A DNA stretch of 64,000 bases from Physcia stellaris (Eukaryota > Ascomycota > Lecanoromycetes > Caliciales > Physciaceae), in the NCBI GenBank assembly GCA_018902385.1, contig JABSSW010000002.1, positions 992,001 through 1,056,000 on the forward strand, in the 5' to 3' direction. The notes below the pieces were generated by a model. It ran no database searches, was not told where the DNA came from, and saw only the letters and a list, made by a program, of their open reading frames with translations. Of this stretch, positions 47,568 to 60,062 are shown piece after piece. The position numbers were made by a program, and so were the translations under genes. Each line of letters opens with the position of its first letter. The first letter of the stretch is position 1.

Positions 47568-49232
47568 ATGAATAACGAATTCGAATTAAAATTACGAAAC
47601 GAACAAACGAAAAATTTAAAAATTTTCAATTCGATTTGTTTGTTTTGAATCAATTAAATCGTTAATTTCAATTATTCGTTTTGATCGACGTCAAAATAAA
47701 ATCAATCAAATCGATTGTTTAAATTATTCGTTTAAACGACTTTTTATCAAAATTTGAAATAACAAATGATAAACATGTGAAATTTGATATTTGTAACGTT
47801 CGATGAAAAAAATTCAATGTTGCAAAAATGAAAATGATATGACAAATGAATGAATTGTTATTCAATTGCGAAAATTTCGCTTTATACAAATTTATGACAA
47901 TTCGATTTTTCAATTTGCGTTCATTTAGAATTTTCAATTTAACAATTATGATATCATTTCATAATATATTTGCAATTAATATTTAATGATAACATGATAT
48001 ATGTAACGTTCGATGAAAAAAATTCAATTTCGCAAAAATGAAAATGATGTGACAATTGCGTAAAAAATGATTCAATTGCGAAATTTTGATTTTATACAAA
48101 TTTTTGAACATTTAACAACAAAAATCGTGCGTTTGTTTTTAATTCAATTTACAATTCAACGATTATCATTCGAAAATGTAAACGCAAATAATTATTATCG
48201 AAAATTTAATATTTGACGTTTTGAACGAACGTAATTTAACGTCATAAAAATCAAATTCGTGTGATCAATGTGTGAATAATTAATACGATATAAAATTTTG
48301 ATTTCATACAAAATAACGATAATCGATTTTTTCAATTTGTTCGTGATCACATATCGTTTAACAATCATTTCAAATAAAATAATCAAATAATCGTTATCGA
48401 AATTTTTTTGTAACATTCGAAAAACGAAATTCAACGTCGTCGACACGAAATTGATTTAACGATTATGTGCAAAATCATTCAATTGCGAAAATTTTACATT
48501 ATTCAAAATTATGAACGTTCAATAACAAAATTTGCGATCAATCAAATCACGTTTAAAAATCATTCGTTTTAATTCAATCATTTCGTTTTATTTTATCGAA
48601 CATTAACGTTAAATGTTTTAAATATTTCATTTTTAAAACATGTGTTTATTTTTGCAATGCACATTAAACGTTTATTACAATCAAACGCGATTTTTAATCG
48701 TCAATTTACAACATCAATAATCGCATTTGCATTCATCATTGTCGAACATGATTTCGAAACAAAAAATCAAAAATGTAATTTATAAACAACATTTTTCGTT
48801 GATTACATTTATTCATTGTTTTCAATTCAAAATTCGACAACGAATTCGCATTATTATGAATTCGATTCGATCATCGCGCACGTTGACATTCATCGCGATT
48901 AAAACGCAATATTGCAATTAATATATATTTCAATTTAAAAATCGACGCAATCAAACATTTTTATCAATTGTTAATCAAAATTTCTTTAAACATCAAATCG
49001 TTTATATTGTTTTTATCAATCATGTCATTAATTTGTTTTTTATTTTTTCAAATATTTGATTTTTTTTTCGATAAATATTTTGTTTGCGAACAACACGATC
49101 AATTTTTTGTTTATTTGTTATTTGTTCACAACGAAATTTATTGCATTGTTGTAACAATAAATCGTTCAATCAAATATCATATTGAAAAAAAAAAAAAAAC
49201 AACGAAAAAAATTGACATTCAAAAATATAAAA
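47568..49232 (+). repeat. 1.7-kb direct repeat, copy 1
   Basis: Begins ATGAATAACGAATTCG and ends near AAAAATATAAAA. It aligns along its length with 56234-57930. The two could be long LTRs of an eroded element of about 10 kb. Inside are four degenerate ~200-bp subrepeats (47,745-48,560) built on ATTCAATTGCGAAAATTT. Confidence 0.75.
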
Positions 49233-50522
49233 CAAACAAAAAACGAACATCGACATCAATGAATCAATAAACGAATTCAATACAAATATATCAATTTTTT
49301 TTATCAACACAATTTTTTCGAAAATCACAAAATTTACGTTTTTTGTCATTTTGTTGAAATTTATCAAAATCGACATTTTTATTCACGCGACGAATTTTCA
49401 AAAAATTGTTTTTTTTTATGTGAAACGACGACATGAATTACATTTTTTGACGACGATTGTGTCATCATCATCGACGATATTTCAAAAATTCGAATTTGCA
49501 ACACGTTCAACATTACGACAATTTCGTTTTTTTTTCAAACGTATGTAAAAAATTCAAAAATCGTTTCGTTTTCGATTCAAATTTTATCGTTGACGTTTTT
49601 TAAAAAATTTAAAACGAACAAACAATTTTTTATCATTATCGATAACAAATAACATGATGTCGAAAACAATTTCGTTTCAACAAATTTTTTTGATTTTCGA
49701 AATCGTATTAACATTGCAAATAAAAACATTACAATATTTTTTTTGAAAACGATGTTTTTTCATGTTTCAAATGTTAACACGTCGACAATTAATTTTTCAA
49801 AAACGTTTACAATAATCGATGCGTTTATTTTCGTCGAAATCGCGTTTTTATTCAACGTTGCGATTTCGCAACGAATTTTTTTGTTATTTCGTCGTCAAAA
49901 TGCGTCGACGCAATTGATAATATCGTTTTTTCGTGTCAAAAATCAATTTTTTTTATCGTCATTGTCATTTACAATTTGTTCGCGATTCGAATTATCGACG
50001 ATGCAAAATTTATCGATACAATTTTCAAAACAATCAAAACAATTTTCATTTTCGTTCATTTACATCGATTTCGATTTTTTTTTTCAAATTCTTTTCAATT
50101 TTTCGAACGAGTCGAAAAAAAACGCAAAATCAAAACATTTTGATCATTTCAACAATGACGTGCAAAAAAATAATAACAATCATTTGTCAAATGTCAATTT
50201 TATTGTCAATCAATTAACAACAAACATTTTGTATGAAATTTCGCGATTTTTTTACGTTTGTGATGAATTTATTCACGATCGTCGTGCAAATCAAAACGAT
50301 TGTTAATAAAATCGTTCAAATAATATCATTTCAAAAAAAAAAACATCATTTCAAAAAAAAAAAAATGTTTTCGCGATTATGATGAATTTTGCACAATATT
50401 GACGTATAATGCAAAACAATCGTTCAAAATCGTTTTTCAATATCGATATTTTTTTACATTTTTCGACAATGTTACAACGCGACGACGCGTTTCGAAATTA
50501 TAAAAACATAAATTGAAACAAT
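49233..50522. other. AT-rich block, no gene recognised
   Basis: A plus-strand frame 49743-50306 (187 codons, S/F-rich) is open but unrecognised. Its composition is what mutation of a proline/serine-rich protein would leave. Possibly a gag-type relic. Confidence 0.3.
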
Positions 50523-50701
50523 TGTTACGAGCATGTCTGAAATCTCGATTGAAAGCTTATTTTATCAGCGAGAGTTCATATCGAAACTAGTGAAAACTTG
50601 ACACACACTTTTACTTCTGACATTCGATCTTCATGTAGATATTTGCTTTTTAGATCAAATATTCTCGTTATGCTATCTGTTTCCTAGGCATGCGTCTTAC
50701 A
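50523..50701 (+). repeat. 5' LTR of the TRIM-like element (unmutated)
   Basis: 179 bp, TGTTACGAGCATG to GTCTTACA. Serves as a reference for the mutated right LTR. Confidence 0.92.
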
Positions 50702-51159
50702 TTATATTTGATCTTCATCGTGACGAGCGATGTAAACTCCACACTCGTTGCGACGATCAACGAGTAAAAAGAAACAAGATCGTTGTCAATTCGTGACGAT
50801 TTCACCTCCAGCACGAAATCCAATTCGTGACGGTCGCACACCTTCAGCACGAAACCTCCCTATCAACTGCAGTGACGATGATTCACTGTCTACAGCACAG
50901 CGATCTCTCGCTCTGAGTTCTGCGAGACTAACTGACACTCGTCAAACTCTCTGTCTCGAGTAGATTGCTCGTCGAAATACGCGAGTAAGTGAAATAAGAC
51001 CGCCAGAGTGTGAAGTCCTCTTAGAGGAAGACCACGGAGCATGACGTCTTCGTGAATTGAATGAAGTTTACATAGAGCATCTTCAAATCAACGAAACGAA
51101 AGTTCTCTCGAGAAAGACCACGAAGCAACAGAACGAACCTCCGTGAGTGAAGCAACAGG

Positions 51160-51360
51160 ACGAATTTTCACGAAACGACGAAGTCCTGCCTTTGCAGGCG
51201 GTGAATGCACCTCACTTCCATTATGCGCATCGTGGGCCAGCGAGAATGGCCGTGAATCTGCGTTAATGGAGAAGTTCTTCCTTTGAGAGCGGTGATTGCA
51301 CCCTATTTCCACTTGACGTATCGTGAGTCTGCGAGAATGACCGTGGGCCAGCGATAATGG
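51160..51360 (+). repeat. Internal ~90-bp direct repeat of the TRIM-like element
   Basis: Two degenerate copies start at GAAGTCCTGCCTTTG (~51180) and GAAGTTCTTCCTTTG (~51271), and share GCGGTGA, TGCACC, TTCCA, CGTGGGCCAGCGA and GCGAGAATG. A motif AGTGAGTCCGCTACAACGGC also recurs at ~51687 and ~51758. Confidence 0.6.
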
Positions 51361-52407
51361 CAGTCAATAGTCGACCTCCTTGTTCGTCGAGATCAGTCGA
51401 TATCCAGTCAATAGACGATCTCTCTGCTCCCCCGAGCCAGTCAGCCCACCCACCAAATGGCCTCTACAATAATCATCTCCTTGAAGCGTTGGGACACCGC
51501 TTGTTAAAGAGGGAAATAGAAGTCACACACACACCAAACCACCTACCTCAAACCAACAAACAACCACCCAAAACCAACCCCAAAATTTTCGATTTCTAGG
51601 CCTGTTACACCCTCAGCATGGCCGAGAGATCCACGCTCCGCTCCGCTCCGCCCCTGCCCCAGCGGTCTGCCTGCTTCAACGGCACCCAGTGAGTCCGCTA
51701 CAACGGCTAGTGAGTCTGCTTCAATGACGTCTTACGAACGAGCCCGTACATCGGCCTCAGTGAGTCCGCTACAACGGCATCAAAAGCGCATGCGTTCGAT
51801 TCTTTACATCTCCGCAGTCAACACCAATGGGAGGTGGACCTATTACACACGATACGGGAGCAATGGCATGGATAGTTGGAGAACACGAGTCGATTGGGCC
51901 TGCTACCCAGTCAAATCAGCTCGCCTTCTCCACAGCCCTTTGCCGCCGCCAATACGTCAATACCCTGCCAACCGATCCTCTGCCCAGAACCTGCAGCCAA
52001 TCAGGACGCGCCGATTAATAAGGACTCGAAAAGCCCAAATCCAAGAAGTTTGAAACAGCATACGCTCGCGGAACCGATATCGCTCTGCTGCTTTTGCTTC
52101 TGCTCGGTCCTGAGACATCGATCGTTTCATCATACTAATCTGCAGATATCTTCGCGATCAAGATTCTCAACAAGATTCTCAACAAGATTCTCATTCTCGT
52201 GACTCTATATATTTTCTGTTTTCGCACTTCTTTTTCTGCTTTCGCATTTATTTTTTCACATTTGTCGCATCTGCTTTGAAACTTTCTGCTCGAACGATGA
52301 TCAGACTGATATCTGAATCACAATCAACGAATTTCTTCGCAACGTCGATCGATAAAAGAAATGATATATTCGCTTCGAGACGAAGTTTGAAAAAGACGAA
52401 AAAATAA

Positions 52408-52586
52408 TGTTACGAACATGTTTGAAATTTCGATTGAAAGTTTATTTTATCAGCGAAAATTCATATCGAAACTAATGAAAACTTGACACACACTTTTATT
52501 TTTGACATTCGATTTTCATGTAGATATTTGTTTTTTAAATCAAATATTCTCGTTATGTTATCTGTTTTCTAGACATGCGTTTTACA
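52408..52586 (+). repeat. 3' LTR of the TRIM-like element (mutated)
   Basis: 179 bp and collinear with 50523-50701 without indels. It differs at 16 sites, all transitions: 14 CpT and 2 CpC by hand count, 0 CpA, 0 CpG. Confidence 0.92.
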
Positions 52587-55552
52587 ACAATTTATTTAAC
52601 GATAAATTTTTTTTGTATCGTTTCGATATCGTCGTTTTCGAAACATTTTTCGAACAAACACAAATCAATTTTCGTTGAAAATTGCGTCGACGTTTCGATG
52701 TCGACAATTTCGTTGCGCATTTCAAAACGTTAAAAAATTTGAAAAACGATTTGAATTTGTTGTATATTTCATTTTATTTTCAACGTGTAATGAACGATTT
52801 AAAAATATTTATCGACGAACACAAATCGTATAAAATCATAAATTTTCGTTTAAAAATCGATTTCAATAATCGAAATTGAAATTACAATATTTACGTTTTT
52901 TTTTACATGAAATTTTCGAAATTTCGTCATTTGAAAAATGCAATTCAAAAAATTTGAATAAATTAAATTGTATTATTTGTGATTTGCGCAAACGTGTTGA
53001 TCAATGTTCGAACATATCATTTTTTCAATTTTAAAATCGTCAAAATTCAAACGCATAATAAAAAAAAATTCACATGTACAATGTTGATTATTTTATAAAC
53101 AATTTTCGATTTATTTTCGTCGACAATTTTATCGTTTTTGAATTCAAATTGTCATTTTAATCAACGAATTTGCGAAATTCAAAAATGCGTGTTAATGATT
53201 TTTGAATGAAATTAAAAATTGTATTTTCAACGATCAATTTTAAAAAAAAACGCGAACGATTTTCATTATTCATTTGAAATAACGTTTTCGTATTTTCGAC
53301 GAATTCATGAACGAAATTTGAATTGATTTCGAAATAAAATATATTTTTTGTTTGTATCACGTCGATTTCGTTGTCAAAAACATCACGTTATTGTGAAAAA
53401 CATCGTGTTTCGAACATTGAAAAACGTTTTTTTACGACAAAATTAACGTCGTTCGTCGAATTCGCAACGCGATTTATTTATTTTTATTGATTTGTGATGT
53501 CGAATTTTGTTTCGTCGAAATGACATTCATTAACGTTTTTCGAACGAACGATGAACAAACGTTTCACAAAATTTACGTTATAATTCGAAATTATTGATTT
53601 ATTTTCGTTCGAAATGTCAAGTTTTTCGTCAACACATATTTCGAAATTTTGTTTTTTGTCGACGAAAAATTCGATCGATGACATATCGTTAATCGTCGAA
53701 ATAATTTGATTTTTGAAAACGTTTATAACAAATTCAACGATAATCAATCGATATCGTTCAAATTCAAAATTTATCAATTCAAAACGTAACGAACAATCAA
53801 ATATCGTATCGACATTTCATTGATTAACGCGCACAATTTTTTTATACGACGTTAATCGAAATTGTCAATAATTTACGCAAAAATGTCGTTTACGTTTGTC
53901 AATTTTTCAAAATTGAAATTTGTTGCATAATTTCGTCGAAATTAATTTTTACTCATTATAAATTGTTAACGATTCGAAAATTCGAACGTCATATTTTTTG
54001 TTTGTGAAATTTTTTCGCAAATTTTTCGTTATCGTTCATATTGAATTTTGTTTAAAAAAAAATCGACATTTTTATTACGATTACGTTCAATCGTTATTTT
54101 TTATTTATCGAAATTATGATCATTCAATGTTACAATAATTTTAATGATTTGAAATTCGTTTTCGTTGACGAATAACGACGATACAATTTCATAATCAACG
54201 TTTTTTCGAATTTTTCAATTTATCGTGAACGAAATTTTGTTTGTCACGATAAACGAATTGTAACAAAATATCGTTAAACGACGTCGTTGTTCGATAATCA
54301 CATTTATTTACGATCGATTGAAATTTTGATTTGTCGAATGTCAAAATCGTTCGACGACGCGAATTCAATTATAAAAAATACATTCAAAAATACGATTATT
54401 TTTTTTGTTCGTTTATTTTATTATTTGAAAATCGAATTTTTTGTTTGTTTTCGATTTTCGTTTTGTTTTTCGTTTGATTTTCGTTGTCGATAATATGCAA
54501 AATCGTTTCAAAAATTGTCGTGACATCGTTGCGATTATGATCAAACAAAACAACACATTCAAATTGTTTCGCGATCGAATAAAAGTTTTTATTTTCGATT
54601 ATAACGACAAAAACGATTTAATCAATCACAAACGCGTTTAAAAAATTATAATAATTGAAATCGAATTGATTGTTCAATTTTATATTTAAAATATTTGAAA
54701 CATTTTCAAAACACGAATTACGAAACATATCAAAAATTTCGTCAAACGACAAAAACAAAATCGTCGTTTCATGTTTCGATTGTCGAAAAAAAAATTGCAA
54801 AATTTCATGATTTTATTTATGTTTTTGTCGTCAAATTGTTCGATAATATCAAATTTAAAATTGTTTTTGAACGATTATTTAAAAAATACGATTCGAACAA
54901 TAACAAAATCGACGTTTTTGAAAAATATTACGTTAATGACAAATAAATCGATCGTTTTCGAATTTTTTTCGAATAAAACGATTTTTTTCGTTACAAAAAA
55001 CGCATTTGAAACAAAATTCGATTTCGTCAATTTTTTGAATCGATTACATTATATCGTTTTCATTTTAAAATTTTTTGTCGACGTCACATTTCAACAAATT
55101 TTTGTCGTCGTCGTTTATCAAAAATTTTTTTGTATTTCATTTTTCGATTGCGATTATTTGTTTATCGAATTGAAATTCAACAAAAACAATAATATTCAAC
55201 GTGATCGAAATCGTCGATTAAATCGAATTGAAACGAACGAATTTTGATTTATTGTTTGTTTTTTTTGACAACAATCGCGTATCGAAATCGCGTTATAATA
55301 ATATTTCGATTTTCGTTCGCGATACAAAAAATAACGCAAAAATTCAACATCATATTCGCACAAAACAATTGATCACGATCATTTTTACGAATGCATTTAA
55401 TCGTTTATTTTCGAAATTCAACAAATTTACATTTGTAATCAATTTTACGATATCGACGCGTTCAAAAATTTCAAATGTCGTTGTGACAAAAACAAAAAAA
55501 CAAAATCGAACGAAATCAATAATCGATCGAAAATCTCGACGAACGAAAACGA

Positions 55553-55595
<43 letters not shown>

Positions 55596-56233
55596 GTATT
55601 TCGTAATTTGATAATTTAAAATCACGATAACGATTTTTTAAATTTTTGTTTAATTTATTATCGCAATTTTTTTATATTTTATATAAATATATTTGTTTGC
55701 AAACAACATATTCATTAAATTTTGATATTTCGTTTTCAAACAATATACGACGTGATTTTTCATATATGCGTTTTTCAAAATTTTTATAAAAAACAAAAAA
55801 ATGAAAATTTTTTTCGATTGTCAAAATGACATTGAATTTTGAACGTCGAAAAAATTTCATTTGTCAATATTTTCATTTTTTCAAATGTCGAAATTAATTT
55901 GATAAAATTTTTCGACGTAATTTTTGAATTCAAAATTAAATCAATCATTTTTTTAATCGAATTAAATTTCGATAAATCGTTTATCAACAAAATTATATAT
56001 ATATTTCGTTTTTGAATTGCGTTCAAATTGTCGTCGATAATTTACGCGAAATTTGATTTATTCGTATAATCAACATTTCGATACGAAACGTTTTATTAAA
56101 TTGATTTATTAACAATTGTTTTTTTGACGATATCACATCATTTTATTTTCAATTTTAACATTTGATTAAACGCGTTATTTAAAATTAATTAAATCGATTT
56201 GAAAATTTACATCGTTTTTTACATTTTATCAAA
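52587..56233. other. Saturated AT-rich block
   Basis: No intact gene. Open frames (for example 54771-55247 plus) have no recognisable family. In 54,001-54,240 all 28 C residues precede A or G, and AG and GG are absent. Confidence 0.6.
55554..55594 (+). repeat. Poly(A) run of 41
   Basis: Uninterrupted A from 55554 to 55594. Possibly the scar of a poly(A) insertion, or a purine run produced by G-to-A change; its exact length is uncertain in any assembly. Confidence 0.9.
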
Positions 56234-57930
56234 ATGAATAACGAATTCGAATTAAAATTACGAAACGAACAGACGAAAAATTTAGAAATTTTCAATTCGA
56301 TTTGTTTGTTTTGAATCAATCAAATCGTTAATTTGATTATTCGTTTTGATCGACGTCAAAATAAAATCAATCAAATCGATTGTTTTCGTTCGTTTGAACG
56401 ATTTTTTATCAAAATTTGAAATAACAAATGATAAACATGCAAATTTGATATTTGTAACGTTCGATAAAAAAATTTAATGTTCAAAAAATGTTTAAAATGA
56501 TATAACAAATGAATGAATTGTTATTCAATTGCGAAAATTCAATTTCATACAAATTCAAACGAAAATTCGATTTTTCAGTTTGCGTTTATTCAAAATTTTC
56601 AATCAATAACAATCATGATTCATTTGTTATCATTTGCATATGATATTTGTTTGATAACATGAAATGTGTAACGTTCGATAAGAAAAATTCAATTTCGCAA
56701 AAATGAAAATGATATGACAATTGCGTAAAAAGTGATTCAATCGAAAAAAATTCATACAAATTTTTAAACATTTAACAACAAAAATTGCGCGTTTGTTTTT
56801 AATGAATTTACAATTCAACGATCATCATTCAAAATGTAAATTATCGTCGAAAATTCGTTGTTTGACGTTTTGAACGAACACAATTTAACGTCGTAAAAAT
56901 CAAATTCGTATAATCAATGAGTAAATAATCAATGCGATGTGAAATTTTGATTTCGTTCAAAATAACGATAATCGATTTTTTTAATTTGTTCATTTTAACA
57001 TATCGTTCAACAATCATTTCAAATGAAATGATCAAATAATCGTTATCGAAATTTTTTGTAATATTCGAAAAAGAAATTTCAACGTCGTCGACACGAAATT
57101 GATTTAACGATTATGTGCAAAATCATTCAATTGCGAAAATTTATATTATTCAGAAATATGAATATTCAACAACAAAATTTGTTTTCAATCAAATCACGTT
57201 TAAAAATCGTTCGTTTTGATTCAATCGTTTCGATTTTATTTTATCGAATATTAACGTTGAATGTTTTATTTCATTTTTAAATCATTTGTTTTTGATAATC
57301 AAGACGATTCAAATTGTTAACAATCGCATTCGTTTTAATTTCGTCGAACAACGTTTTCGAAAACAATGAAATGAAATTACGAAATTTGCAAACAACATCG
57401 TTAATTCGAAATTCGATAATCGTTTTCAAAATATTAAAATCAAATTGTTTCAAATTGCGTTTATACATTGTTTTAAACATGACGTTTTTGAAATTATATT
57501 TTTATTTATTGTTTCGAATTCGTTGTTAAACATCGAATTAATTGCAATGCGTTTCAATTTTCTGACGATAAATTTGTTAGAGTGATTCAATGATAATGAC
57601 GAATATTCATTTTTGCAACAATTAACGCGATTAAACATTTTTCATTAATCGAAAAAAATTTTTTTCGCATTAACGTTTGTAATATTTTTCAAACACGATC
57701 AATTTCATTTTTTTTATCAATCATTTTTTGATTTGTTTTTATTTTTTCAAATATTTGTTGTTTTTGACAAATATTTTGTTTCGCATAATAATCATTTTTG
57801 AAAAATTTCAATCACGAATTTCACAATAAAATTTGTCGTTTTTGAAATAAACAATATGTCGTTCAATCAAATAAAACGATGAAAAAAAAAAAAACAACGA
57901 AAAAAATTTCAACATATCAAAAATATAAAA
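56234..57930 (+). repeat. 1.7-kb direct repeat, copy 2
   Basis: Matches 47568-49232 in the same orientation, 8.67 kb further right, with scattered substitutions and small indels. Starts ATGAATAACGAATTCG. Confidence 0.75.
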
Positions 57931-58069
57931 TCATTATTTTTTATGCGTTTGTTTATCAGAACTCATAAACGAAATTTTGTATGTAAAGATTAAAGTTTTG
58001 ATTTTCGAACAAAAAATTCATAAACGAAATTTGAGAAAAATTCATAAACAAAACATTCACGACATGTAT

Positions 58070-58870
58070 TTGTTATGTAAAATCAAATATCGTTAACGTT
58101 TGACGAAAAAAAAATTCAACGATATAAAAATCAAAATTGTGTGACAAATGCGCATCGAAATATTCAATTGCGAAAAATTGATTGCATACAAATTGATAAA
58201 ATCGATTTTCGAAATTAAAATTTTAATTTTCGTTCAATAAATTCATAAACGAAACAGAAAATTTCATAAACGAACATTCAAAAAATTTATAAACAAAACA
58301 TTCACAATATCAATTGAATATATAAAATATGATATTTGTAACGTCGAACGAAAACGATTCAACGATGCAAAAATCAAAATGATATAACAAATACGCATAA
58401 AATTATTCAATTGCGAAAATTTGATTGCATACATAAAATTTTGACATTCAAATTTAATTCGAATTTATGACACAATTCAACAATCATCATTAAATCAAAA
58501 CGCAAATAATTGATATATGTGATTTGATTTTTATAACGTTCAACGAAAAAAATTCAACGATGCAACAATTTAATTGTTGTGACAAAAACGCATTAAATTA
58601 TACAATTGCAAAATTTCGATTGCACACAAACGCAAAAAAATGATATTGAATGCAAAATTCGATCGAATTATCGTTTAATTATTATTTCAATGACAATTTT
58701 TTGATATTCATACAATCAAATTTGATATTCGAAACGTTTAACAAAAAAATTCAACGATGCAAAAACATGTTTCGTGTAACATTCGTGCAATCAGATATTC
58801 AATTGCGAACATTTGACTATATATAAATTTATGAATATTTGACATTCGAATTTGATCGTTCAATCGAATC
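58070..58870 (+). repeat. Tandem ~200-bp repeats, at least four copies
   Basis: Copies near 58,090, 58,335, 58,532 and 58,729 share AACGTT-GACGAAAAAAATTCAACGATG, ACAAATGCGCAT and ATTCAATTGCGAAAATTTGATTGC. They are related to the subrepeats inside the 1.7-kb direct repeats. Confidence 0.7.
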
Positions 58871-58892
58871 GTATTTCGTTTGATTATGAAAT

Positions 58893-60062
58893 TCGTAAAC
58901 GACGCGATAAATTCATAAATGAAATTTCAAAAATTCATAAATCAACGATTCATTCAATCGATTTTTATTTTTTGAATTTTATTGTAATTTTCGTTTGACG
59001 TTATCGAACGCACGATTCAGAAATTTCTATTCGTGTTGATGTCACATGCGATAAATCGAAAATTATCGTTCAATCATATAAATGTAATGATAAATTTATA
59101 AATCAACGATTTATCAAGTCGATTTTTTATTTTTTGAATTTTAATTGTAATTTTCGTTCGATGTTATCGAACGCATTATTCAAAAATTTTTACATACGTT
59201 GACGCAATTGATATTGATAATATAATCATATTGAATATTACATTCGAAAATTATGTTCAAACATCGCATCGTATTTCGTCTAATTATAAAATTTATAAAT
59301 CAACGATTCATCGAATCGATTTTTTATTTTTGAATTTTTATTTTCATTTTCATCAAATGTTATCGAACGCATTATTTTGATTGTTTTATTTGCGTTTGAC
59401 ATTAAACATTGATAACATAATCATAACGAACAACACATTCGAAAATCATGTTAAACGTCGAATTTTATTTCGTTCAATCACGAAATTCGTAAACGACGCG
59501 ATAAATTTATAAATGAAATTTCAAATTCATAAATCAACGATTCATCGAATCGATTTTTTATTTTTTAAATTTTTATTGTAATTTTCGTTTGACGTTATCG
59601 AACGCACAATTTAAAAATTTTTATTTGTGTTGACGTCATATGCGATAAATTGATAATTATTTTTTAATTATATAAATGAAATGATAAATTCATAAATTAA
59701 CGATTTATCAAATCGATTTTTATTTTTGAATTTTAATTGTAATTTTCGTTCGATGTTATCGAACGCATCATTCAGAAATTTTTATTTGTGTTGACGTCAC
59801 ATGCAATGAATTAACAATTATCGTTCAAACATGAAATTCATAAATGAAATTTCAAATTTATAAATCAACGATTTATCGAATCAATTTTTATTTTTGAATT
59901 TTTATTGTAATTTTCGTTTGACGTTATTCAACGCACGATTCAGATTGTTTTATTTGTGTTAACGCATTAAACATTGATAACATAATCATGACGAACATTA
60001 CATTCGAAAATCATGTCAAACGTCGAATTGTATTTCGTTCAATTTTGAAATTCGTAAACGAC
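58893..60062 (+). repeat. Satellite-like array with higher-order period ~575 bp
   Basis: Six monomers of 160-235 bp each contain CAACGATTCATCGAATCG-like and GTTATCGAACGCA blocks (the latter at about 59001, 59164, 59360, 59595, 59756, 59924). The block GAAATTCGTAAACGACGCG marks every third monomer (about 58893, 59478, 60045), so the unit is three monomers, present twice. Confidence 0.7.

Larger units (their letters stand above)
50523..52586 (+). mobile_element. Short non-autonomous LTR element (TRIM-like), mostly unmutated
   Basis: 2,064 bp with two 179-bp LTRs (TGTTACGAGC to TTACA), flanked by the 5-bp duplication ACAAT (50518-50522 and 52587-52591). The 1.7-kb interior has normal composition, internal repeats and no coding domain. 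Its 3' end (TTTGAAAAAGACGAAAAAATAA) resembles the end of the Gypsy interior, and both interiors start TTATAT, so the Gypsy family may mobilise it. The left LTR and interior are clean; the right LTR is mutated. Confidence 0.92.

Noticed and set aside
55350-55625. Minus-strand open frame rich in phenylalanine
   Set aside because: It is the poly(A) run read as poly-Phe.
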